A stretch of 5,559 nt of DNA from Prevotellaceae bacterium UBA5903 (GTDB lineage Bacteria; Bacteroidota; Bacteroidia; Bacteroidales; Bacteroidaceae), in assembly GCA_002431845.1 (NCBI GenBank), contig DJEH01000035.1, positions 3,394 to 8,952 on the forward strand, written 5' to 3'. The first letter of the stretch is position 1; each line of letters opens with the position of its first letter. Below the pieces are notes generated by a model that did not search any database, was not told the origin of the DNA, and was given only the letters and a program-made list of their open reading frames with translations. Positions 1-5,559 of the stretch are shown here, one piece after another. A program made the translations under genes and the position numbers.

Positions 1-16
1 TATAATTTAATTTTGA

Positions 17-35
17 ATACCTACTTATTAGGTGT
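17..35 (-). terminator. Possible weak terminator hairpin after the permease gene
   Basis: ACCTA (19-23) pairs with TAGGT (29-33) around a 5-base loop, extended by one wobble and one A-T pair. It lies about 50 to 70 bases after the permease TGA (87-89). The minus-strand tail is ATTCAAAATT, AT-rich but not a real U-tract, so termination here is uncertain. Nothing else is visible in bases 1-86. Confidence 0.2.
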
Positions 36-86
36 GGAAGAACTCTTGCTATTGCATTCTCTAAAGACAGCTATGCACCATTCACA

Positions 87-1343
87 TCAATCAAATTGTA
101 TAGCTTTAGCGGGTTGTATCTTAGATACTAAATAACTTGGGATGATGAGTGCTAACACGTCAATAATAAGCGTTACAACATTTATACCCACTATCCATAG
201 CCAATTAATTTCGACTGGTGCCGATGTAACATAGTAAACGTTAGGGTCGAGCTGAATGAAATGGAAATAGCGCTGAATAAGCACTATCCCTAATCCTAAA
301 ACATTGCCCAACACCATGCCACGCACTACAATGAAAGACGCATACCACAAAAAGGTGTGACGTATGCGACTATTGGAGGCACCAAGTGCCTTAAGCACAC
401 CAATCGTGTTAGTACGCTCAAGTATGAGAATGAGCAAACCACTTACCATCGTGAAACCTGCCACACATATCATGATAATAAGGATAACCATTACGTTAGT
501 GTCAAGCAGATTTATCCACGACAATGTAGAGGCTGTATAAGGATTACGATCTATGCCCCAAATTGAAAAAGAGTGGCCATAACGATCGGTCTTTCCACCA
601 ATATGCTTGCTTAAATAGCTCACCGCGGGGTTTAAATAGTCAAACGATTGGAGCTTCACCTCCAATCCGCTACACTGCCCTGGCAACCAACTATTGAGTT
701 GATTTACGGTATAAAGGTCGGTTATGGCATAGGTGTTGTCAAATTGTTTGAGATAGGTGTTGTAAATGCCCACTACCTTGAACCGACGCTGCTTAACCGT
801 TTGCGAAAAGTAATAACTAAATACTTTGTCGCCTACATGTAAATTAAGTTTGTCAGCCAAGGTTTGCGATATAACAATTTCATTGCTTGCTCGCTGGCTA
901 CTGAATTTGGGCATCACACCCTTCACGATATATTGCTTTAAAAAACTTAAGTCATAGTCCTCGCCAACACCTTTCAGCGCAACGCCTGCATAGTTGTCGT
1001 AGGTTTTAAATATGCCTATTTTTTGCGACATGCGTTGCACTCTCACAACTCCTGGTGCCTTGCTAACCGCTTGAATGGTGGCATCGTCTATACATAACGG
1101 ATTGGTTTCTGGCGAACCAAAGAAGTTATCGTCAACAATTTCAATGTGTGCTGCAAAACCCGATAACTTGCCGCTCACCTCGCGCTGAAATCCTCGCACA
1201 AGGCACACGGATATTATCATTACAGCCACTCCTACCGCTATGCCTGCCATGGCTATTCGCAATGCAGGAGGTGAGGCTTTATGTTGCTCGGCAACTTGTT
1301 TGTTGCTCTTTAAGAAACGTTTGGCTAAGAATAAAGATAGCAT
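87..1343 (-). CDS. FtsX-family ABC transporter permease, LolC/LolE-like
   Basis: This is an inner-membrane permease of the FtsX/MacB type, 418 residues from the ATG at 1343. Seen: a short cytoplasmic N-terminus, a first membrane helix at about residues 29-48 (IAMAGIAVGVAVMIISV), a large extracytoplasmic domain at about 49-280, then three helices at about 284-309, 332-356 and 379-403. After helix 2 comes ERTNTIGVLKALGAS (about 309-323), the cytoplasmic coupling segment that contacts the ATPase in this family. This four-helix layout is that of LolC/LolE, which extract lipoproteins from the inner membrane. Bacteroidetes usually carry two such paralogues, and the IAMAGIAVG first helix resembles the one I recall near rbfA. 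No ATPase gene is in the window, so the partner must be elsewhere. The frame extends to a TTG at 1361, but the ATG at 1343 starts MLSLFLAKRFLKS, the normal family start. The exact substrate is inferred. Confidence 0.88.
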   Translation of the reverse strand: MLSLFLAKRFLKSNKQVAEQHKASPPALRIAMAGIAVGVAVMIISVCLVRGFQREVSGKLSGFAAHIEIVDDNFFGSPETNPLCIDDATIQAVSKAPGVVRVQRMSQKIGIFKTYDNYAGVALKGVGEDYDLSFLKQYIVKGVMPKFSSQRASNEIVISQTLADKLNLHVGDKVFSYYFSQTVKQRRFKVVGIYNTYLKQFDNTYAITDLYTVNQLNSWLPGQCSGLEVKLQSFDYLNPAVSYLSKHIGGKTDRYGHSFSIWGIDRNPYTASTLSWINLLDTNVMVILIIMICVAGFTMVSGLLILILERTNTIGVLKALGASNSRIRHTFLWYASFIVVRGMVLGNVLGLGIVLIQRYFHFIQLDPNVYYVTSAPVEINWLWIVGINVVTLIIDVLALIIPSYLVSKIQPAKAIQFD

Positions 1344-1434
1344 ATATGTATGATAATGCAAATGTCCTTTCGTAATACATTAATAATCTATGCAAGGCAC
1401 CCTTGTCTGGGTATCGCCAACTGCACACAAGTAA

Positions 1435-1445
1435 CTTTCAAGCTA
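1435..1445. repeat. 11-base motif shared with the methyltransferase leader
   Basis: CTTTCAAGCTA occurs here, in the 124-base gap before the permease gene, and again at 4928-4938 before the methyltransferase gene, in the same orientation relative to the downstream gene. The same gap also has a small hairpin, CAAGG (1393-1397) and CCTTG (1401-1405) with a 3-base loop. That hairpin has no U-tract on the minus strand, so it is not called a terminator. The match between the two gaps is short and may be coincidence. Confidence 0.3.
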
Positions 1446-1467
1446 AGCAGAGCTGCAATGTTGAACA

Positions 1468-2667
1468 CTACTCTTCTCTGCCAGGATATGCCTCAATCGC
1501 CTTACGCAACACAATTAGTGCACGTTGTAGGTCGTCTTTGTTGAGCACATAAGCAATTCTTACTTGGTTGCGACCTGCTCCTGGCGTTGTGTAGAAACCG
1601 GCTGCTGGCGCCATCATCACAGTTTGACCTTCGTACTCAAAGTCTGTTAAACACCAAGCACAGAACTTTTCGGCATCGTCTACTGGCAGTTTGGCAACAG
1701 TATAGAAGGCACCCATCGGTATGGGAGAGTACACCCCTGGTATACGGTTAAGTCCATCTATCAAACATTTGCGTCGTTCTACATATTCATCATACACATC
1801 ACGCGCATACTCAGGTGTTGCATCAAGCGAGGCTTCTGCCACTAACTGCCCAAGCAGAGGAGGACTTAGTCGTGCTTGGCAGAATTTCATTACTGCCTTG
1901 CGCACATGCTCATTTTTAGTGATAAGCGCACCTACACGAATACCACACTCGCTATAGCGCTTTGATACGGAGTCGATAAGCACAACATTCTGCTCTACAC
2001 CCTCTAAATGACAAGCTGATATATAAGGCGAACCCGTATAGATAAACTCTCTATACACTTCGTCAGAGAATAAATAGAGGTCGTATTTTTTTACCAAATC
2101 GCGTATTTGGTTCATCTCTCTGCGTGTGTAAAGATAGCCAGTAGGGTTGTTTGGATTACATATCAAGATGGCACGTGTACGCTCGTTGATGAGCTCTTCA
2201 AACTTCTCAACCTTGGGCAATGAGAAACCCTCTTCAATGGTTGTGGCAATGGTGCGTATACGCGCTCCAGCTGATATGGCAAAGGCCATATAGTTGGCAT
2301 ACGCGGGTTCTGGTACAATAATTTCGTCGCCAGGGTTTAAACACGACATGAAGGCAAACAATACAGCTTCGGAACCTCCTGAAGTGATGATTATATCATC
2401 GGGCGAGAGATGTATGTTGTACTTATCATAATAGTGAGTAAGTTTTTCGCGATAACTGCGAAAGCCTTGGCTCGGACTATATTCGAGTATCTTACGATTG
2501 ATATGCTGCAAAGCATCAAGACCAGCTTGCGGGGTTGGTAGGTCTGGCTGGCCTATATTTAGGTGATATACGTGCACGCCTCTTTCCTTTGCAGCAACTG
2601 CTAAAGGAGCAAGCTTTCGAATTGGCGACTCGGGCATTAATATAGCCCGTTCTGAAATTTTTGGCAT
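1468..2667 (-). CDS. PLP-dependent class I aminotransferase (aspartate aminotransferase-like)
   Basis: This is a complete 399-residue fold-type I aminotransferase, a normal length for class I, probably cytosolic. Seen: IGQPDLPTP near residues 38-46, the SGGSEA cofactor-phosphate loop at 96-101, and NPNNPTG at 171-177 with the cofactor-binding Asn at 174. SDEVY lies at 201-205 with Asp202 for the pyridine nitrogen and Tyr205. SVSKRYSECGIRVG at 233-246 holds the Schiff-base Lys236 and Arg244. Arg370 in NQVRIAYV is the expected substrate-carboxylate arginine. All key residues are present, so it should be active. Bacteroides and Prevotella homologues are commonly annotated as aspartate aminotransferase, but residues alone do not fix the amino donor; other amino acids or a biosynthetic aminotransferase role remain possible. 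The ATG at 2667 gives the family N-terminus (MPKIS...MPESPIRKLAP). It lies 84 bases after the glycosyltransferase stop and ends in TAG 124 bases before the permease start. Confidence 0.93.
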   Translation of the reverse strand: MPKISERAILMPESPIRKLAPLAVAAKERGVHVYHLNIGQPDLPTPQAGLDALQHINRKILEYSPSQGFRSYREKLTHYYDKYNIHLSPDDIIITSGGSEAVLFAFMSCLNPGDEIIVPEPAYANYMAFAISAGARIRTIATTIEEGFSLPKVEKFEELINERTRAILICNPNNPTGYLYTRREMNQIRDLVKKYDLYLFSDEVYREFIYTGSPYISACHLEGVEQNVVLIDSVSKRYSECGIRVGALITKNEHVRKAVMKFCQARLSPPLLGQLVAEASLDATPEYARDVYDEYVERRKCLIDGLNRIPGVYSPIPMGAFYTVAKLPVDDAEKFCAWCLTDFEYEGQTVMMAPAAGFYTTPGAGRNQVRIAYVLNKDDLQRALIVLRKAIEAYPGREE

Positions 2668-2697
2668 TCTAATAGATGTTCTTTTATAGTATTGAGA

Positions 2698-2735
2698 TGC
2701 GCTATTGTTATAGTTATAGCTTTACTTAAAGCGCA
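2698..2735 (-). other. Inverted repeat with alternative hairpins in the aminotransferase leader
   Basis: TGCGCT (2698-2703) and AGCGCA (2730-2735) form a perfect 6-bp inverted repeat around a 26-base loop. A second inverted repeat, GCTAT (2701-2705) and ATAGC (2716-2720), shares the bases GCT with the first, so the two hairpins cannot form together. No U-tract follows the structure on either strand, so it does not look like a terminator for the glycosyltransferase. The element lies 30 to 70 bases before the aminotransferase ATG at 2667. Any regulatory role is speculative. Confidence 0.35.
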
Positions 2736-2743
2736 AAAAGTTA
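2736..2743 (-). promoter_or_regulatory. Weak -7-like element before the aminotransferase
   Basis: Minus-strand TAACTTTT matches TAnnTTTG at five of six fixed positions and lies about 70 bases before the ATG at 2667. It sits just after the glycosyltransferase stop. No -33 TTTG is seen at the usual spacing. It would allow independent expression of the aminotransferase, but it may be chance in AT-rich DNA. Confidence 0.22.
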
Positions 2744-2751
2744 ATACTTGA

Positions 2752-4002
2752 TTAGATGTATTTTCGTGTAAACTCTGAATGGTGGATGCGACGTCTGCAT
2801 GACGTTGATATAGCATGGAATGGACGCAACAACTCGTATATATATATGTAAAAACCATACTTTCGTTCATGGAGTGTGCGCAATGCCTCACGAACAATGT
2901 AAAAAGGTAGATACATACCTACGCACCACAACAACAATGCTGCAATGTCTGCATATAGATAGCTTGCTGTATAATCAGCAACTTGCACATCATGCGCTAC
3001 ACGCACTAATGTATAAAACAACAAGCTTAATGCAAAGGCATACGACATAAAGGTTGATAACCCCGAGGTAAGCTGTTGAAACTTTGCGGCTCTTGACAAA
3101 TGACGACTAATTTCAGCTTTTTGCATGCGCTGTGAAGAAAGTTGGGCCGACGATGGAATATCTTCAACAAGACGTGTGGCAGGCGAACAAAGCATTACAT
3201 AATTGTCTGGATGAACTTTATAATTGGCAAAGATGGCCTCTTCACCAAATGCTATATTTAGGCTATCGGCAAAACCATTTTCTTTAATAAACCAATCTTT
3301 ACGCACAGCCCAATTAGCTTCGGGACAGCCCGTAACCACACCATTTTCCCATGCATATATACGCAATGAAAAATCATCTACACGATCAAATATTGCTCTG
3401 CGAGCTGCAAGCGTACCATCATCATCGTAGTTGTAATAGGCCTCTGCAAAGTTTACATCCTCACCTAAATTTTGAACATAACACTGCAACCATTCATCAG
3501 ATACAGGCTGAGTTTCGGGATTTATTACTATCACCCATTCTCCTCTTGAAGCTTTTATACCCAATGTTATTGCTAACTTGCGAAGCTCTATGTAGCGCGA
3601 ACTTTCTGGTACGAATGTATATCTTACATTAGGATGCTTGGTATTTAGGTTTTCTACTATGGCTTTTAAATCGGCAGAATGACTCTCGTCTGCTAATATG
3701 ATTTCAAATTTTCCTTTATAGCTTTGTTTTAATAAATTATTTATAAGCAGCTGAATATCAGCACTTTGTTCGTTACATGGGACAACAATTGAAACATAAG
3801 GATAATTACCCTCTGCATCTTGCGATATGGCTTCGTGTGTTGCCGTTTCTATCTCTTGTGCCTCTATTTGCCACAATGCGTGTTTTTTAAGCAATTTAAA
3901 ACGACGCAAGCGAAATATATATACCAACAAGAGTGCAATTGCTGAAACTGCTAATGCTACATACAATGCCAATTCAACGTTATGAAAGTAGATGTTCGAC
4001 AT
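2752..4002 (-). CDS. Membrane-anchored family 2 glycosyltransferase with atypical DXD site
   Basis: This is a 416-residue GT-A-fold glycosyltransferase, likely acting on the cytoplasmic face of the inner membrane in envelope glycan synthesis. Seen: an N-terminal helix (about 9-30) followed by basic RLRRFKLLKK, a catalytic domain starting at SIVVPCNEQ (71-79), and the nucleotide-binding acidic strand IILADESH (101-108, Asp105). The strand where GT2 enzymes carry DXD reads VIVINPETQP (157-166), without any Asp. TGCPEANWAVRK (224-235) is the acceptor-loop region. GEEAIF (253-258) sits where an ED catalytic-base motif is expected. Two helices follow (about 316-338 and 349-372), then a basic tail. 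The layout is typical of membrane GT2 proteins; donor and acceptor cannot be read from the sequence. The missing DXD acid means activity is not assured. The ATG at 4002 fits, giving a short N-terminus before the anchor. A TA tract lies in the 3' part. The function in this context is unknown. Confidence 0.85.
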   Translation of the reverse strand: MSNIYFHNVELALYVALAVSAIALLLVYIFRLRRFKLLKKHALWQIEAQEIETATHEAISQDAEGNYPYVSIVVPCNEQSADIQLLINNLLKQSYKGKFEIILADESHSADLKAIVENLNTKHPNVRYTFVPESSRYIELRKLAITLGIKASRGEWVIVINPETQPVSDEWLQCYVQNLGEDVNFAEAYYNYDDDGTLAARRAIFDRVDDFSLRIYAWENGVVTGCPEANWAVRKDWFIKENGFADSLNIAFGEEAIFANYKVHPDNYVMLCSPATRLVEDIPSSAQLSSQRMQKAEISRHLSRAAKFQQLTSGLSTFMSYAFALSLLFYTLVRVAHDVQVADYTASYLYADIAALLLWCVGMYLPFYIVREALRTLHERKYGFYIYIYELLRPFHAISTSCRRRIHHSEFTRKYI

Positions 4003-4006
4003 TTTG

Positions 4007-4020
4007 TTTTATATATAAAA
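4007..4020. repeat. Perfect AT-only palindrome before the glycosyltransferase start
   Basis: TTTTATATATAAAA is a perfect 14-bp palindrome ending four bases before the glycosyltransferase ATG at 4002, in the ribosome-entry region. An RNA hairpin from it would be weak because all pairs are A-U. It could instead be an unstructured A/U-rich initiation region, a DNA-binding site or part of a -7-like element. The rest of the 99-base gap (4003-4101) holds only a weak 5-bp inverted repeat (GTTAA 4049-4053, TTAAC 4062-4066) and no convincing terminator or promoter. Confidence 0.4.
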
Positions 4021-4101
4021 TACTTGGCTTTCTATGTTATTTGTAATAGTTAAGTTTTAGTTTAACATATCAATGAATATCTATTGGTTTCTATATCATT
4101 T

Positions 4102-4890
4102 TTATACTATAGTTGCTCTTCTACGAAATTCTGCGCATACAACAGCTGTAGCTACAGCAACATTAAGGCTTTCGCTTGTATCTCTACCTTGTGGATATGG
4201 CGGTATGTAGAGCTTTTGATTTACATACTGTGCAACCTGCGAAGATATGCCATTTCCTTCGTTGCCCATTATGATTAATCCATTGTTACTTATATGATGC
4301 TCATAGATATCTGTTCCGTCAAGAAAGGTTCCGTAAACTGCTACAGTATGAGGCAACTGCTTCAAATATAATGGTAAATCAACATAATGAACCTTTATCC
4401 GCCCAATTGCTCCCATTGTTGCTTGCACCACTTTGGGAGCATACGCATCGGCTGTTGCATGCGATGCAAATATATGCTCTATACCGAACCAATCTGCTAT
4501 GCGAATGATTGTGCCCAAGTTGCCAGGATCTTGTATAGTATCTAAAGCTAAACACAATGAAGTTTGTGGCATCTGCACCAAATGGTCAATATCGGTAACT
4601 TCAGAAGGCTTTTCAAAAACAGCTAAAGCATCATGTGGCGCACGAAGTAACGATATACGCTCAAGTGTCTTTTGGTCTATCAGTTCGGTGTGCAACGATA
4701 CTTTTTTACGCAATTCGTTAGGCAACGAAGATATATACGATGGAGTTGCAAACAATTGCCGACACTTTAGCAAAGGCAACAAGTCCGAGACTACCTTTGG
4801 TCCCTCGGCCACAAATGCCTTTTCAGCATCTCGATATTTCTTCATGTTTAACGCACGAATGTCCTTAATCAACTGCTTTGTAACTGCCAT
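4102..4890 (-). CDS. SpoU/TrmH-family RNA 2'-O-ribose methyltransferase
   Basis: This is a 262-residue SPOUT-class enzyme that transfers methyl from S-adenosylmethionine to the 2'-OH of a ribose in rRNA or tRNA. Seen: an N-terminal substrate-binding domain of the SpoU type (KKYRDAEKAFVAEGPKVV, about 17-34), then the knotted catalytic domain. Motif 1 is LDTIQDPGNLGTIIR (116-130), with conserved Asn124 and catalytic Arg130. Motif 2 is IIMGNEGNGIS (206-216), with Glu211. Motif 3 is split between YIPPY (228-232) and SESLNVAVATA (239-249), with Ser241 and Asn243. All family residues are present. The length and N-terminal domain suit RlmB-type or TsnR-type enzymes, but the target nucleotide cannot be inferred, so no symbol is given. 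The ATG at 4890 gives a normal family start (MAVTKQLIKDIRALN). It is the first gene after the aldolase terminator and probably heads the downstream gene run. Confidence 0.93.
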   Translation of the reverse strand: MAVTKQLIKDIRALNMKKYRDAEKAFVAEGPKVVSDLLPLLKCRQLFATPSYISSLPNELRKKVSLHTELIDQKTLERISLLRAPHDALAVFEKPSEVTDIDHLVQMPQTSLCLALDTIQDPGNLGTIIRIADWFGIEHIFASHATADAYAPKVVQATMGAIGRIKVHYVDLPLYLKQLPHTVAVYGTFLDGTDIYEHHISNNGLIIMGNEGNGISSQVAQYVNQKLYIPPYPQGRDTSESLNVAVATAVVCAEFRRRATIV

Positions 4891-4931
4891 GCTTATTTTT
4901 TTATTTATATCTCATCTATTATAAATGCTTT

Positions 4932-4976
4932 CAAGCTACTTTTATATCAAGCTACCTTAAGCTAGCACAAAGCTAC
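4932..4976. repeat. Cluster of four AAGCTA direct repeats
   Basis: AAGCTA occurs four times in 45 bases, beginning at 4933, 4949, 4959 and 4970. The copies at 4933, 4949 and 4970 extend to AAGCTAC, and the first two to CAAGCTAC. Spacings are 16, 10 and 11 bases, the last two near one helical turn. The stretch 4951-4966 (GCTACCTTAAGCTAGC) is also a 14-of-16 imperfect palindrome centred on CTTAAG. The cluster lies downstream of or within the predicted promoter and before the methyltransferase ATG, where an operator or a structured leader could sit. No regulator is identified. Confidence 0.55.
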
Positions 4977-4983
4977 AAAGTTA
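4968..4983 (-). promoter_or_regulatory. Tandem Bacteroidetes -7-like elements upstream of the methyltransferase
   Basis: Read on the minus strand, 4983-4968 is TAACTTTGTAGCTTTG: two adjacent exact matches to the Bacteroidetes primary-sigma -7 consensus TAnnTTTG, 77 to 92 bases before the ATG at 4890. Initiation would fall at about 4960-4970, just downstream of the aldolase terminator, as expected for a new transcription unit. No clear -33 TTTG sits at the usual distance of about 20 bases; TTTAAG at 5010-5005 is the nearest weak candidate. The second -7 copy overlaps the AAGCTA repeat cluster. Confidence 0.5.
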
Positions 4984-5096
4984 TTTCTAAATTAATGCTC
5001 TACACTTAAACTTTTTTAGACCAACTTGACTTAAGTACTTGTAAAGTAACGAACATAGCTCATGATAATAACCCAAATAAGTGTTTAGATACATAC

Positions 5097-5140
5097 AAAA
5101 AAGTCCGTTATGCCTATAAATAGAAGACATAACGGACTTT
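5097..5140 (-). terminator. Intrinsic terminator of the aldolase gene
   Basis: A perfect 13-bp inverted repeat (arms 5100-5112 and 5128-5140, AAAGTCCGTTATG) has a 15-base loop. Read on the minus strand, the second arm runs straight into TTTTTT (5102-5097), three of these bases being part of the stem. It begins 37 bases after the aldolase TAA. This is a classic Rho-independent terminator for the minus-strand transcript. The plus-strand tail (TTTGTCTG) is poorer, so bidirectional use is less likely. Confidence 0.9.
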
Positions 5141-5176
5141 GTCTGTTATAGCAAAAAGCTCTTTCAGCAACTAATA

Positions 5177-5559
5177 TTAGTCGAGTTGAGCAAGTTTACC
5201 ATCTGAGCCAAGAACTTCAGTGATCTTGTGCTTGTACATTTCCTCCATGAGGTCACGTGCAGGACCGCAGTACTTACGTGGGTCAAATTCACCTGGTTTT
5301 TCAACGAATACCTTACGTACAGCAGCAGTGAATGCAAGACGAGAGTCAGAGTCGATATTGATCTTGCAAACAGCGCTCTTAGAAGCCTTACGAAGTTGCT
5401 CTTCAGGAATACCAACAGCATCAGGAAGTTTGCCACCATATTGGTTAATCATATCAACATACTCTTGAGGTACTGAAGAAGAACCATGAAGTACGATAGG
5501 GAAACCAGGAAGCTTCTCCATGATTGCATCGAGGATGTCGAATGCCAATGGAGGAGGAA
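5177..5559 (-). CDS. fba: Class II fructose-bisphosphate aldolase, C-terminal part
   Basis: The last 126 codons of a zinc-dependent aldolase are present; the 5' part lies beyond the right edge. The enzyme interconverts fructose 1,6-bisphosphate with glyceraldehyde 3-phosphate and dihydroxyacetone phosphate in glycolysis and gluconeogenesis. Seen: PPPLAFDILDAI at the edge, then FPIVLHGSSSVP, whose His is a zinc ligand and whose Gly-Ser run binds substrate phosphate. KINIDSDSRLAFTAAVRK, about 40 residues later, is the phosphate-binding and active-site strand of the family. The C-terminus runs through DPRKYCGPARDLMEEMYKHKI and ends ...GKLAQLD with TAA at 5177. The length from HG to the end resembles the roughly 330-residue type B class II enzymes of Bacteroidetes. 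A TTG at 5548 could be read as a start, but it lies in the conserved PPPLAFD segment and is internal. A strong terminator follows the stop by about 37 bases. Confidence 0.95.
   Translation of the reverse strand, partial: PPPLAFDILDAIMEKLPGFPIVLHGSSSVPQEYVDMINQYGGKLPDAVGIPEEQLRKASKSAVCKINIDSDSRLAFTAAVRKVFVEKPGEFDPRKYCGPARDLMEEMYKHKITEVLGSDGKLAQLD

Noticed and set aside
24..86. A 21-codon in-frame continuation after the permease TGA, suggesting recoding or readthrough.
   Set aside because: The protein already ends at a family-typical C-terminus (SKIQPAKAIQFD), and there is no sign of recoding.
1..135. A plus-strand frame open from the left edge to TAA at 133-135, which could be the tail of a converging gene.
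   Set aside because: It is only 44 codons, leucine- and histidine-rich with no recognisable motif, and would overlap the permease 3' end by nearly 50 bases. An AT-rich chance frame is more likely.
1344..1361. An upstream TTG start for the permease that adds six residues.
   Set aside because: The ATG at 1343 gives the usual family N-terminus; the extension (HYHTY) has no family counterpart I know of.
2637..2897. An 86-codon minus-strand frame spanning the glycosyltransferase end and the aminotransferase start.
   Set aside because: It is out of frame with both supported genes and its translation is cysteine- and histidine-rich noise. It matters only as the shifted frame behind the TA tract.
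4049..4066. Inverted repeat GTTAA...TTAAC between methyltransferase and glycosyltransferase genes, as a possible terminator.
   Set aside because: The stem is 5 bp and nearly all A-T, with no following U-tract on the minus strand, so it is too weak to call.
4455..4469. Inverted repeat TTGCAT-GCG-ATGCAA.
   Set aside because: It is inside the methyltransferase coding sequence, has no U-tract, and is explained by the codons of the ASHATA segment.
4433..4924. A 163-codon open frame on the plus strand, opposite the methyltransferase.
   Set aside because: It lies almost wholly antisense to a gene with every SPOUT motif intact; its translation resembles no family I recognise, and no promoter is visible for it.
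5164..5439. A 91-codon minus-strand frame within the aldolase region.
   Set aside because: It is a shifted-frame shadow of the clearly conserved aldolase sequence.

Overview
The window looks like chromosome of a Bacteroidales bacterium, probably Prevotella-like or Bacteroides-like. The DNA is AT-rich. The aminotransferase, the FtsX-type permease and the aldolase read like the Bacteroides/Prevotella versions of these families as I remember them. Start codons are preceded by A-rich leaders rather than Shine-Dalgarno sequences, and the best promoter candidate matches the Bacteroidetes -7 element TAnnTTTG. The genus is an inference; no search was run.

All five genes lie on the minus strand, so transcription runs from the right edge to the left. 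First is the 3' part of a class II fructose-bisphosphate aldolase gene (5177-5559, cut by the window edge), closed by a strong intrinsic terminator (about 5097-5140). A 286-base gap follows, holding that terminator, a tandem promoter-like motif and a cluster of AAGCTA repeats. Then come a SpoU/TrmH-family RNA 2'-O-methyltransferase (4102-4890), a membrane-anchored family 2 glycosyltransferase (2752-4002), a PLP-dependent class I aminotransferase (1468-2667) and a LolC/LolE-like FtsX-family permease (87-1343). Gaps between these four are 99, 84 and 124 bases, with no convincing terminator in any of them. They could share a transcript from the promoter near 4975, but the gaps also allow separate promoters.

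Functionally this is a housekeeping stretch: glycolysis, RNA modification, envelope glycan synthesis, amino-acid metabolism and probable lipoprotein or envelope transport. The genes do not form one obvious pathway. I see no mobile element, tRNA, rRNA, CRISPR array, toxin-antitoxin pair or defence system, and no clear new biological system. The points most worth a second look are the glycosyltransferase, whose usual metal-binding DXD position reads N-P-E-T, and the repeat-rich leader of the methyltransferase gene. Smaller observations are two mutually exclusive hairpins before the aminotransferase, a perfect AT-only palindrome at the glycosyltransferase start, and a TA tract inside that gene.
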